This document shows, piece after piece, positions 24,524 through 35,488 of a stretch of DNA of 64,000 nucleotides. Position 1 is the first letter of the stretch, and each line of letters starts with the position of its first letter. A program made the translations under genes and the position numbers. Location of the stretch: positions 560,519 through 624,518 of the forward strand of contig NZ_JAUFPL010000028.1 in NCBI RefSeq assembly GCF_030409215.1, in the 5' to 3' direction. Under the pieces are notes generated by a model. The model did not search any database. It was given only the letters and a program-made list of their open reading frames with translations, and was not told the origin of the DNA. The DNA is from Halomonas ramblicola. Lineage in GTDB: Bacteria; Pseudomonadota; Gammaproteobacteria; Pseudomonadales; Halomonadaceae.

Positions 24524-26727
24524 TCCAGCTGGTCCGAGAAGTCCTCGCCGGGCCCGAATAGCGACTCCTGCCGCTCGCCATTGAGCTCGTCGATGAGCGT
24601 CTCGGTAATGGTGTGGTGGTCCCCTGCCGCCGGACGGTGATAGTGATAGACCCACTCGGTGTGGAGGTCATGGCGCGGCATAAACACCGCCCGCTCGGTC
24701 AGCGGCATGAACTCCCGCAACACACGCCCCAGACGATCGATGCCCCGCGCCACCACCGCCTCGTCGAGGGTGTCGTTATCGAGATAGATCCCCACCGTGT
24801 CGCGGCCGTACCAGTGGCGGTCGTCGCGCCTGCCGCCGTCGCCGGTATCGAAGGTGAAGGTGAGAAAATCCTCATAGGCGCGGTGCAGCGCCAACTGGGC
24901 GCCGTTACGCGGGTCCACCGCCAGCGAGCCGGCATAACGGCCATCGATGAGGGTGGTCGCCCGATAGACCTGGCTGCGGTGACTGAGGTGACGATTGGAG
25001 CGATACAGCAGCCAGCGCTCGGTCCCGGCGTCGATCACCGCCGGGTAACGCTCGGCATAGGGCCCGTCGGTCAGGCGTCGGGGCTCGGACCAGGTATCGG
25101 TGCCGGCGGCCAGGTCGCTGTCGAAGGCGCTCAACCGGCTGCGCCAGAGGCAATAGCCGGTGGTGCCCCGGTTGCTGCTCCAGTACAGCGTCAGCTCGCC
25201 GCCGTCGTCGACATGGGCGAACGGCTGGCGATCGTGGAAGTCCGCCTCCGGTGGGTCCACCGGCAAGGTCCGGACATTGCTCCAGCCGCTCGCGTCGGCT
25301 GCCAGGCTGGTCTTGACCCGGTAGGCGATCTGCCAGCGGGTCTGCCCGGCCCCGCCCCCCGGCCGCTTGCGCGCCCAGAAGACGAACAGCCGCGGCGACC
25401 CCGGAGCCCCCTGAAAGGCCGCGAAGGGCTCCGCCTCCACCCGCGGGAGGGCGCCGTCGTCGTCGGGGAAGTCCACGTCGGCGGACCAACCGCCGCCAGC
25501 GTGGCGGGCGTAGCGGAGCCGGCTGCTGCCTGCCTCGCGCTGCAACCAGAACAGCCACACCGCGCCGTCGGCGCGGGTGGCGGCGGGCTCCTGGGAGCCC
25601 ACCCCCGTGACGCCCGCGAGCTCAGGCTCCGCCAGCCATTCGCCGGCCTCGCGGCGCTGGCGATAGAGGCGCCAGCGACCGTCGGCCTCGTCGAAGCCGG
25701 ACCAGAACAGCCACAGCACGCCGCCGGCCACCGTGGCCGTGGGGTGCTTGTCCAGCACGGCGCGGTGGGTCAGGCGCCGGCTGGGCGTCCAGGTGCCGTC
25801 GGCGCCGATGGCGAGGGTCTTGTACCAGAGGTCCCAGCGGCCGTTGCGCGGGGTGTGGTAGAAGAGCCACAGGACATCGCCTTCGCGGGCCAGGGCGGGA
25901 CGGCCGTCGAAGGCGTGGTCCAGGGAGAGCGGCTCGCCCTGTGCCGGCCAGCCATCGGGCTCCTCCCCCGTCGTGTCACGGCGGCGGGCCCAGAGATTGA
26001 GCCGCTCCGGCTGGTTCGAGCGGTGGACGTTGTGGACGAACTCCTTGGTGCGGCTCTCCCAGCCGGTGACGCGCTTGGTGGTAGCGCTCACGGTGGGCAG
26101 GATGCCGAGGCGCTGGTAGAGCGCCGGGGCGTAGGCGAGTTCGTTACGCTGGCTGTCCAGCTCCCGTCGGGTGTCGGTCTGCCAGCCGATCCATTGCGCC
26201 AGCAGCGGCAAGACACTGCCGGGCGCCTGCGGCACCTCGTACAACCGCGGCAACGCCCGGATGACGCTGTAGAGCTGGTCCAGTTGCGCGCCGGGCAGTT
26301 CCAGCAGGCGTCGCAGCTGGCCGCGCTCGGCGTCTTCCGCCGCCACGCGGGTCGGGTCGGGCAGCGCGATATCGTAGCGACGATAGAGGGCGGGCAGGGC
26401 CTCGTACATCTGCTCGGCCAGCTGGTAGACGCCGGTGGCCATGGCCGCGACCCGGTTGCGGCGGTCCACCACATAGTCCCGCGGGGTGCCGCGATAGGGA
26501 AAGAGGGTGTAGTAGTAGGTGACCTCCGCCTCCAGCCCGGTATCCCGTGCCGCGGTGAGCCCCTCACCCTCGGCGACCACCACCCCGTCGTCCGGGTCGA
26601 GCGGGTGGGTCCCGGACCGGCGCACCACCCGAACCGCCGGATAGTCGGGCGCCGGCGGATAGCCCCAGGCGAGATCCACCCCATAGCCGTGGGGATTCGG
26701 ACGGGCGATGATGGCCTCCAGTCTCAC
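24520..26727 (-). CDS. Baseplate gpI-like protein fused to a beta-propeller
   Basis: A 735-residue protein starting at GTG 26727, one base after the stop of the gpJ gene; longer readings only run through gpJ in the wrong frame. The N-terminal about 250 residues resemble P2 gpI-type tail proteins (ALPALYRRYDIALPDPTR, LYQRLGILPT, ATTKRVTGWESRTKEFV). Residues about 265-590 hold repeated blade-like units (EGDVLWLFYHTPRNGRWDLW, GGVLWLFWSGFDEADGRW, DGAVWLFWLQREAGSSRLRY) typical of sialidase/BNR-like propellers. The last 140 residues are helical. Such a propeller could be a receptor-binding module attached to the baseplate. The fusion is unusual for Afp/PVC systems. Confidence 0.78.
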   Translation of the reverse strand: MRLEAIIARPNPHGYGVDLAWGYPPAPDYPAVRVVRRSGTHPLDPDDGVVVAEGEGLTAARDTGLEAEVTYYYTLFPYRGTPRDYVVDRRNRVAAMATGVYQLAEQMYEALPALYRRYDIALPDPTRVAAEDAERGQLRRLLELPGAQLDQLYSVIRALPRLYEVPQAPGSVLPLLAQWIGWQTDTRRELDSQRNELAYAPALYQRLGILPTVSATTKRVTGWESRTKEFVHNVHRSNQPERLNLWARRRDTTGEEPDGWPAQGEPLSLDHAFDGRPALAREGDVLWLFYHTPRNGRWDLWYKTLAIGADGTWTPSRRLTHRAVLDKHPTATVAGGVLWLFWSGFDEADGRWRLYRQRREAGEWLAEPELAGVTGVGSQEPAATRADGAVWLFWLQREAGSSRLRYARHAGGGWSADVDFPDDDGALPRVEAEPFAAFQGAPGSPRLFVFWARKRPGGGAGQTRWQIAYRVKTSLAADASGWSNVRTLPVDPPEADFHDRQPFAHVDDGGELTLYWSSNRGTTGYCLWRSRLSAFDSDLAAGTDTWSEPRRLTDGPYAERYPAVIDAGTERWLLYRSNRHLSHRSQVYRATTLIDGRYAGSLAVDPRNGAQLALHRAYEDFLTFTFDTGDGGRRDDRHWYGRDTVGIYLDNDTLDEAVVARGIDRLGRVLREFMPLTERAVFMPRHDLHTEWVYHYHRPAAGDHHTITETLIDELNGERQESLFGPGEDFSDQLE

Positions 26728-26728
26728 C

Positions 26729-28276
26729 TCAGTACCCTCCCGAGACGGCGATCTTGACGCCGCCGCGATACGGCGCCTCGACAGGTGCCCGGGGCAGCTC
26801 GTACTCGGCGAACTCGAGCTTGCCCAGGGTCGCCTCGCTGAGCCCATCGTGGCCGATGCGCCGGAACTCCGTGATGGTGACGAACGCCACTCCCTCGATG
26901 GCCTCGATGGCCTCGTAGAACTTGCTGAGATAGAGGGGGCGGCCGAAGTCGACGTTGTCGAAGGCGATGAGGGCCCCGGCCGCAGTCCGGATCTCGTCGT
27001 GCTTCTCGGTCTGCGAGTAGTAGCCCTGCAAGTGCACCTCGGCGGTGACGAAGACCGACACATAGTCCACGTCGTGGAACTCGATGAGGGTGGAGAGCGG
27101 CCGCTTGTCCTCGAAGTACGCCCGCAGGTTGGCCTTCAGCACATCGCTGAGGTAGCCGCCGCCCTGGGGGGCGATGAAGAGGTTGACGGTGTTCCAGTTC
27201 CCCGCTTCGGCGCGTACCTTGCCGACGCCGGGAAAGTTCCGCGCCAGGGCCTCGTAGTCGTTGCCGGTCACCGAGCGTTTCAGCGAGCGGAACACCTCGG
27301 GGGCATGGGCCACGGCGTGATCGATGCTCTCGCGCTCGGCACCGCCGGTGGCCACGGCCTCGTTGGTCACCGTGGCCCCGACCAGCGCCAGCTCGGGGGC
27401 ATCGACCAGGGTCTCGATCCGCCCGGGGCCCACATTGCCCTTGACGCCGCCCCCCACCCGATAGGTGGCGCGAAGGGTGGCGCCGGCCGGCACGATGGCG
27501 CCGAAGTCGCCATCACCGAAGATCAGGGTGGCGCGCTCGTTCTCGTCGATCCGTACCGTGAAGTCCTTCTGGTCGGCGAGGCTGAAGGCCAGGGTCTCCT
27601 GGAGCCGCCAGCCGGTATCGCGCACGCCGCCGAGCTCCACCTCCAGCGTCAGGTCGGGATTGACCCGCGCGCTCTCGCCGATGGAGCGCAGGATCAGCGG
27701 GGCGTGCCCCAGCGGGAACCGCTGATTGGGACTGCCGTCGGAGACGCCGAGCACATCGCCGTCGATCCGTCGCCCCTCCTCGACCTGGATCCTCAGCCGC
27801 TTGTCGCCGGTGTCGGGGTCGAGCGGCAGGCTGCCGGTGTCGATGGGGCGATCCTCCCCCAGGTACTCGAAGCGCACGCTGGAGCTGTCCTTCTGGCTGC
27901 GGGTGGCGAAGGCATCGCCGCGGTGAAGGGTGACCACCTCGGTGCGGTCGGCCGGGAAGCGCAGGGTCACCTCGGCGGCCGCCGGCGCGGCGGTGGCCAG
28001 CCGGTAACCGATCAAGGCGAGATGGTGAATCACACTGCGCCGTTCCCGTGCGGTACCCAGGAAGCTCTCGTTGGCGACGCGATCCTGGTAGTAGCTCAGG
28101 ATGTCGCCCATGTGGGCGAACAGCTGCAGCAGCACGTTGCCGAAATCCGCCTCCGACTCGTACTCGGTCCACTCCGGCAGCTTGCGGGGTATCTGCTCGC
28201 GCATGGCGCGCAGCAGGCTGTCATAGTCCCGCGCCATGTAATCGACACCCTTCCTGCCGGCATCCTCTGTGCTCAT
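26729..28276 (-). CDS. Baseplate wedge protein J-like (Afp11/gpJ family)
   Basis: A 515-residue putative baseplate assembly protein. The start (DYMARDYDSLLRAMREQIP, then DFGNVLLQLFAHMGDILSYYQDR) is the hallmark of the eCIS/phage gpJ group, and ESIDHAVAHAPEVFRSLKRSVTGNDYEALA is the conserved central core. It forms the wedges that hold the spike complex and trigger sheath contraction. GGAGGAGGAG directly precedes the ATG. The stop is followed after one base by the GTG of the gpI-like gene, so the pair is translationally coupled. Confidence 0.92.
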   Translation of the reverse strand: MSTEDAGRKGVDYMARDYDSLLRAMREQIPRKLPEWTEYESEADFGNVLLQLFAHMGDILSYYQDRVANESFLGTARERRSVIHHLALIGYRLATAAPAAAEVTLRFPADRTEVVTLHRGDAFATRSQKDSSSVRFEYLGEDRPIDTGSLPLDPDTGDKRLRIQVEEGRRIDGDVLGVSDGSPNQRFPLGHAPLILRSIGESARVNPDLTLEVELGGVRDTGWRLQETLAFSLADQKDFTVRIDENERATLIFGDGDFGAIVPAGATLRATYRVGGGVKGNVGPGRIETLVDAPELALVGATVTNEAVATGGAERESIDHAVAHAPEVFRSLKRSVTGNDYEALARNFPGVGKVRAEAGNWNTVNLFIAPQGGGYLSDVLKANLRAYFEDKRPLSTLIEFHDVDYVSVFVTAEVHLQGYYSQTEKHDEIRTAAGALIAFDNVDFGRPLYLSKFYEAIEAIEGVAFVTITEFRRIGHDGLSEATLGKLEFAEYELPRAPVEAPYRGGVKIAVSGGY

Positions 28277-28297
28277 CTCCTCCTCCTCGCCCGTCGC

Positions 28298-28666
28298 CTA
28301 CCGGAACCGCACCCGGACCGCCTGGCTCTGGCGGTCGGCCCTGCGGGTATAGGCGATCTCCACGATCACGCTCTCGCCCTCGTGGCGGATGGCGACGCCA
28401 TCGACCACGATCTCCTCGGACAACCAGCGCAACAGGGCCTGGTTGACCGTGAACTCGGTGGCCGCGGCGAGCACCGCGTCGTTGGGCTCGAACACCAGGT
28501 TGAACAGGCCACAGCCGAAGTCGGGCCGATGCAGGCGCTCGCCGGGGGCCGTGAACAGCACCTGGAGAATCTTGCCGCGCAGCATCTCGTCGCCCCCACT
28601 GGCCTCGACCCGGCCGCCGGGGTCGACCGTGAAGGGAAATCCGAAGGACAGACGTCGTGTAGCCAT
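28298..28666 (-). CDS. Baseplate gp25/GpW-like protein (Afp9 family)
   Basis: A 122-residue protein of the T4 gp25 lysozyme-like baseplate family. The conserved sequence RPDFGCGLFNLVFEP followed by a helix ending in the EIVVDGV turn identifies it. It connects the hub to the wedges and starts sheath assembly. One base separates the upstream stop from its ATG. Length and position, directly upstream of gpJ, are normal for eCIS. Confidence 0.9.
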   Translation of the reverse strand: MATRRLSFGFPFTVDPGGRVEASGGDEMLRGKILQVLFTAPGERLHRPDFGCGLFNLVFEPNDAVLAAATEFTVNQALLRWLSEEIVVDGVAIRHEGESVIVEIAYTRRADRQSQAVRVRFR

Positions 28667-28667
28667 C

Positions 28668-29048
28668 TCAGCTCACCAAGCCGGTGCCGCCATTGATCTG
28701 ATCGAACGTCGCGGTGTCGCCGTCACCGAGATCCACGCCATGCCGGTGCCCGTCGGCGGGCTCGGTGTCGCCGGTGACCCGGATGTTCACCGTTCCCCGG
28801 GTGCGCACGCCATCGATCTCCAGGTGGCCGATCAGGTGTTCCACCACGCCGCGGGCGATGGCGTAGGACAGCTTGCGCCAGCCCTCGCGCGCCTTGTCCA
28901 GGGCCTCCTGGGCCGCCGCCCGCACTTCCTCCTTTTCCGCCTCGTCCACGGCCTGCTGCAAGGGCGGCGAGAGCAGCGCGTCCATCTGCAGGTAGATGGC
29001 CTGGCTCATGCCGCTGCTGGCCGTGATGTCGCCGTAATCGAGACTCAT
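28668..29048 (-). CDS. Small eCIS protein of unknown function
   Basis: A 126-residue protein. The start MSLDYGDITASS is chosen because it lies just inside the junction with the gpV gene; a longer reading enters that gene's end. Residues 25-65 form a charged helix (QQAVDEAEKEEVRAAAQEAL) and the C-terminal part is beta-like and Gly/Asp-rich. No known fold recognised. Its place between gpV spike and gp25 suggests a baseplate or spike-associated role, perhaps replacing a PAAR tip, but that is speculation. Confidence 0.6.
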   Translation of the reverse strand: MSLDYGDITASSGMSQAIYLQMDALLSPPLQQAVDEAEKEEVRAAAQEALDKAREGWRKLSYAIARGVVEHLIGHLEIDGVRTRGTVNIRVTGDTEPADGHRHGVDLGDGDTATFDQINGGTGLVS

Positions 29049-29055
29049 GACGCCG

Positions 29056-29904
29056 TCACTCCGTCCGGTGCTTGGTGGACAATGGAACATCCAGGTTGAG
29101 GGGCGCGGTGGGTGGCGAGGTGGGCGCCCCCATGTTGCCCACATGGGTATGGGTGCTCAGCGCGGTGAGAAAACTCGCCACCTTGGTCAAGAACTGGGTG
29201 CCCAGCACGAACGGCTCGGTGGCGCCGTCGCTGCCGATCTGCACGCCGCCGGTCCCCAGGACCACCTTGTGGCCGTTCTTGTCCTGGATGCTGACCCCGC
29301 CGCCTTCCATGACGACGGTATTGCCGCTGTTGGCACCGTCGGTGAGGGTCATGCCCGAGGCGGTCATGGTCACCTCGTGACCGTTGGTGCCATCGCTGAT
29401 GGTGATGCCGTCCTTGTCCATCCTGATGACGTGCCGATTGCTGGCCTCGTGGAGCAGCACCAGTTCCTCGTCGTCCTTGTCCTCGAATTGCAGGGTGTGG
29501 CCCTTCTTCGTCTTGATGATCTTGCGCGTCGGCGGGTCCTGGGCCTGACTCTGCGCGGTGCCGTCCGGGTCATTGGGCCTGGGCAGCTCGCTGTCGCCCT
29601 GGGGCTTGCTCCAGAAGGTGCCGACCCAGACGGGGAACTCCAGGTCGCCCTCCTCGAACTCCACCCAGACACCCGCGCCCCGGTCGGGAATGAATAGCTG
29701 GCCCTGCCCCGAGGCTCCACCATAGGGCACGCAGGCCAGCGCCCAGCCGGTCACCAGCTCGGCGCCGAGCAGACTGGGCACCCGCAACCGCAGTCGGCCC
29801 AGGTGCTCGGGGTCGGCGTTGTCCTCGACGATGCCGCGGTACTTGCCGTAGAAGCGGCGCTCGAGCCTCTCCACCAGGTCGGCGACCGCACGTTCCATCT
29901 CCAT
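29056..29904 (-). CDS. Spike protein, gpV/VgrG-C type (Afp8 part)
   Basis: A 282-residue baseplate assembly V-like protein. The OB-fold is recognisable in KYRGIVEDNADPEHLGRLRLRV and FIPDRGAGVWVEFEEGD-LEFPVWVG. A repeated hydrophobic/polar pattern of short strands follows (KGHTLQFEDKDDEELVLLHE, GITISDGTNGHEVTMTASG, VSIQDKNGHKVVLGTGGVQI), as in the triangular beta-helix of VgrG and gpV needles. It ends HTHVGNMGAPTSPP, similar to the tips of phage Mu gp45. With the gpD gene upstream it makes a split hub-spike, where Afp8 and VgrG are single fused proteins. Confidence 0.88.
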   Translation of the reverse strand: MEMERAVADLVERLERRFYGKYRGIVEDNADPEHLGRLRLRVPSLLGAELVTGWALACVPYGGASGQGQLFIPDRGAGVWVEFEEGDLEFPVWVGTFWSKPQGDSELPRPNDPDGTAQSQAQDPPTRKIIKTKKGHTLQFEDKDDEELVLLHEASNRHVIRMDKDGITISDGTNGHEVTMTASGMTLTDGANSGNTVVMEGGGVSIQDKNGHKVVLGTGGVQIGSDGATEPFVLGTQFLTKVASFLTALSTHTHVGNMGAPTSPPTAPLNLDVPLSTKHRTE

Positions 29905-29916
29905 CGATCCGGCTCC

Positions 29917-31041
29917 CTACAAGAGATCGGGTCCACCACCGCCGGCGAAGCGCTCGTCGCCGGTGGGAAAGACCGCGTTGCGCTTGGCCCTGAAGCTCTG
30001 GCTGTAGCCTTCCAGGCCGAAAACATGTCGGGTGCGTGTGACGTAGTAGTCACCACTGAAGGTCTCGCCGACCCCCTTGATGGTGACCGGCTGCCGGGGC
30101 CTGAGCACATGGCCGTACTTGTTGGCCGCGACGACGCCCTCGGCGGTGACGAACCAGGCGCCCTCCTGGTACAGCCCCTGGCAGAGGGCGGCCATCTCCG
30201 CGCTGCCGGTGGCGGCATTCATCCCGACCCAGACCCTGCCCGGCTCCTGGCCGGCGGGCAGCAGCGCCGCCAGGTCCCTGTCGCCGAGCAGGGCCGAGTC
30301 ACTGACGGTGGCCTCCTCCTCCAGCACCGTCTTGTTCAGGCGGTCCAACTGCACCGCTGCCACGTCGGCAGGGGGCAACGCGTTCACCTCGGCGGAGAAC
30401 GACGTCAGGGTGGTGTCGGCACCGAAGTGCGCCGCCAGTACCGGCTGCCGTTCGCCCTCGACCCGCGGCGGTCGGAAAAAGGCGGTCTCGCCCTCCACGA
30501 AGCATTCGTAGCCGTTCCGCAATGCCAGCCGGCGCAGGAAACGGATATCGGTCTCGCGCTGGAGGATGGTGGAGACCGCCCGGTCATGGACCACGCGGGT
30601 ATCGAGCACCGTATCGCCCAGGCGGGCGTCCAGGCCGTGGGCCGCGAACACCTCCAGGGCGATGTCGCTGTCCTTCTTGTCCGGCCAGTCCTTGATCCGC
30701 TCCTGACGGTCCATCAGCACGGTGGCGTCCATGGCCCAGACCTCCAGCACACAGTTCCCCGGTTCCGGGTCGAACCAGGGCCGCAGCTGGGTCACGTAGC
30801 CGCCGAACAGCGGCTCCGCCACCCCCTCGAACCCCGCGTTGACCGTCATGTCGTTGAACACGGCGAAGCGCTCATCGTCCAGATAGGTCCAACGACCATC
30901 CGGCTGACGGCGCATCGACAGGCGCAGGATCGCCATGGCCGCCATCTCGTCGTCCAGTTCCACTTCCAGGCTGAGCAGGTCCTGGTACAGCCCGGGATCC
31001 TCCTCGCCGGCGACCTCGATCATCAATGTCTCCGCGGGCAT
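29917..31041 (-). CDS. Hub protein, gpD/VgrG-N type
   Basis: A 374-residue late control D-like protein forming the hub between tube and spike. The recognised core is RAVSTILQRETDIRFLRRLALRNGYECFVEG, a strong gpD/VgrG signature, followed by FSAEVNALPPADVAAV. Beta-barrel segments occur at both ends. Co-oriented with the gpV gene 13 bases downstream. Together they form the penetrating device of the particle. Confidence 0.9.
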   Translation of the reverse strand: MPAETLMIEVAGEEDPGLYQDLLSLEVELDDEMAAMAILRLSMRRQPDGRWTYLDDERFAVFNDMTVNAGFEGVAEPLFGGYVTQLRPWFDPEPGNCVLEVWAMDATVLMDRQERIKDWPDKKDSDIALEVFAAHGLDARLGDTVLDTRVVHDRAVSTILQRETDIRFLRRLALRNGYECFVEGETAFFRPPRVEGERQPVLAAHFGADTTLTSFSAEVNALPPADVAAVQLDRLNKTVLEEEATVSDSALLGDRDLAALLPAGQEPGRVWVGMNAATGSAEMAALCQGLYQEGAWFVTAEGVVAANKYGHVLRPRQPVTIKGVGETFSGDYYVTRTRHVFGLEGYSQSFRAKRNAVFPTGDERFAGGGGPDLL

Positions 31042-31058
31042 GGATGCTCGGTCCCCCT

Positions 31059-31649
31059 CTATAACGTCACGTTGCGCGGTATCGACAATGCCTTGCCCAC
31101 CCGCCCGATCGTCTGCGGCTCGGCCGAGGCGAAACCGGCATCCGCCAGGGCGGCAACCAGCCGCTCGACCTCGACTCGGCGACGATTGAAGGTGACCCTC
31201 ACCGCCCGGTGGAACCGCTCGGCGTTGACCACGACCGTGGCGCCCGCCACGCTGCGCGCCTCCTCGACCAGGGAGACGCGCTCCTCCGGCACCACCCCCT
31301 CCACCCCGGGCAGGCCGTGCAACGTATGCAGTACCCGTGTCCAGGGATAGGGCATCAGCGCTTCATCGCCGGGCAGGGGGATGCGGCACTGGGTCAGCGG
31401 CGTCTGCCCCAGCAGCTCCAGCGGCGAGGCATGATCCGGGTTGGCATCGCAGATGCGCCACCAGTGACGGCTCTGCTTGTAGAACTTGTAGGCCAGGTGG
31501 TCGAGGCGGTCCGAGGCCTCGATGCTGTGCTGCAACACGCCGGCCACCTCGGGCATGGGCCGCAGCGCCTTCGAGGCGAGCTGCCGTCCCCGGGGGTCGA
31601 CGGTGACCACCTCGGGGAGTTTTCGATAGCGCGATAGCCTGCTGAACAT
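31059..31649 (-). CDS. LysM-like tail protein X/Afp7-type adaptor
   Basis: A 196-residue protein. Residues 40-95 form a LysM-like fold (HSIEASDRLDHLAYKFYKQSR, ICDANPDHASPLELL, CRIPLPG), as in phage tail protein X and the LysM part of Afp7. The rest is charged and alpha/beta. It would sit between tube and hub. AGGAG lies 7 bases before the ATG. Located between the tube adaptor and gpD genes, a standard eCIS position. Confidence 0.8.
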   Translation of the reverse strand: MFSRLSRYRKLPEVVTVDPRGRQLASKALRPMPEVAGVLQHSIEASDRLDHLAYKFYKQSRHWWRICDANPDHASPLELLGQTPLTQCRIPLPGDEALMPYPWTRVLHTLHGLPGVEGVVPEERVSLVEEARSVAGATVVVNAERFHRAVRVTFNRRRVEVERLVAALADAGFASAEPQTIGRVGKALSIPRNVTL

Positions 31650-31657
31650 GATGGCTC

Positions 31658-32402
31658 CTAGCCCGGAATCACGATGTCGGTCACCTCGCCGAGGTTGCCG
31701 ATGTTCATCAACGACAAGGCCTCCTTGGCGGCCGTCGAGTATTGGTGAAGCGCATTCGGCCCCTCGATCACGGTCAGGCTGACCGAGACCGTCGCCCGCA
31801 CCGGGCTCAACAGGGTGTTGAACTCGGTCTCGGTGACGTGGAGGCGATTGAGGTTCACCGGCAGCACCCGCGACGGCCCCCAGATGAACAGGATCATCGG
31901 CGGCTTGCGCCCGCCCGTGAAACTGAACCCGGAGCCCGACAGCAGGTCCGCGGCGATCGACTCCAACTCGTCGCCCAGCACGCTGTCCTCCTTGGGCGTG
32001 GCCATCAGCTCCAGGGTCGCCAGGCGCGGCGCGATGCCGACCCGGCCGATGACCTCGTTGCCCTCGTTGAGATCGTCGGCGGCATCGAGGCGCAATTCGA
32101 AATCGAGGCTCTCCTCCTGCACCGTGACCTGCTGGGCTTCGCGCACTGCCAGCAGGTCCTCCTTGCCCTGGTGGAGCTCGCGCAGCGAGCGTCGACGCTG
32201 CTGGACACGCTGCTCGCGGGACGCCTCGGTCTCGCCGATGACCGGCTGCTGCACCACCGAGAACTCCTCGCCGGCATAGCTGAGGCTGCGGTTGCGGCTG
32301 AGCTGCTCGGGGTTGAACTGAAACGGCACGATCAACGGCGGTAGATTCAGGCCGTATTCGACGAAGGCCCCGCGCAGGATCTTCGGCTTGTTCGTGAAGC
32401 CA

Positions 32403-32410
<8 letters not shown>
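31658..32410 (-). CDS. Contractile injection system tube adaptor (CIS_tube-like)
   Basis: A 250-residue protein with the start LPPLIVPFQFNPEQLSRNR, typical of the CIS tube/Afp7 N-terminal domain, and ILFIWGPSRVLPVNLNRLHV in the second half. In Afp7 the tube-like domain and LysM domain are one protein; here they are two neighbouring genes. The ATG lies inside the end of the ATPase gene (8-base overlap) with GGAGG upstream, so it is translationally coupled. Confidence 0.8.
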
Positions 32411-34639
<2,229 letters not shown>

Positions 34640-34643
<4 letters not shown>

Positions 34644-35479
34644 GGCGTCACCTCGAAGAAGAAGGTCGTACGCGTCAGGTGCGCGACGTCCACCTGCAAC
34701 TGATGGTAGCCGGGCATGAGGTCGGCCGGCAGCGTGGCGTCAAAGTGCCTGCCCTCGATCGCCTCGCCGTCGACGAGGCGCCGGCGCCCCAGGGCGACAT
34801 GGGCCTGCCATCCCTCCAGATACCGCCCCGTGAAGGTGACGGTGGTGCCCGCCGGACCGCTGGTCGGTGCCATCCTCTCCAGTACCGGCGGCGCGAAGGG
34901 GGCCACCACCTCGGGCACGCCGATGGAGCGGACCCGCTCCGGAAGCGGCCGTTGCTGCTCGGCCGACTGATCGATCGAGACCACGGAGACCTCGTAGGCC
35001 ACGCTCACGCGAAAGGGTTGACCGAAGGTGCTCCACACCTTGCTGAGCTCATCCAGGTCCAGGACGCTGGGGGTGATCTTCACCTGCTCCCGGGCATCGC
35101 GCAGGCCCGCATTCAGATGGGCATCCGGGATCACCGGAAACTGGTGGAAGACGCGCATCGCCTCGCCGAGGATGGCGTGGGCGTTGGTATGACCGGTGTC
35201 GGGGTCGTTCGACGCATAGGGGGTCATCAGATAGAAGAGGTTCAGGGTCAGCGGTGGCGGATCGAGCCGGCCCGGCGCCCCCGGGGCCACCTGCCACTCC
35301 ATGTTGCGCTGGAACGGGCTTTCCTGAACCTTGTAGAGGAAGAGATTGAGGCGACGGTTGCCGTGACTCTCGTCCGGCCCCAGCAGCGTGACATCGGTCG
35401 CCGGCGTCAGCTGCATCTCGCCTTCGAGCAGCGACTTGAGCGACTCGCCGACCAGGCCAATGGCAGTGGATGCACTCAC
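34640..35479 (-). CDS. DUF4255/Afp16-like tube terminator with C-terminal IPT-like domain
   Basis: A 279-residue protein. The N-terminus (STAIGLVGESLKSLL, RRLNLFLYKVQESPFQRN, PLTLNLFYLMTPYA) is the DUF4255/Pvc16-N signature of the cap that stops tube and sheath growth. Residues about 198-278 (LERMAPTSGPAGTTVTFTGR) form an IPT/TIG-like immunoglobulin fold, an added module. It begins at GTG 35479 with a perfect AAGGAGG 5 bases upstream, so GTG is the real start. Cytoplasmic assembly. Confidence 0.9.
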
Positions 35480-35488
35480 GCAACCTCC

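Noticed and set aside
24613-26757. 714-codon open frame on the plus strand
   Set aside because: Antisense to the gpI/propeller gene; no recognisable motif.
26728-27063. N-terminal extension of the gpI-like gene to an ATG at 27063
   Set aside because: The extra 112 residues are Ser/Arg-rich nonsense read across the gpJ gene; the GTG at 26727 next to the gpJ stop fits better.
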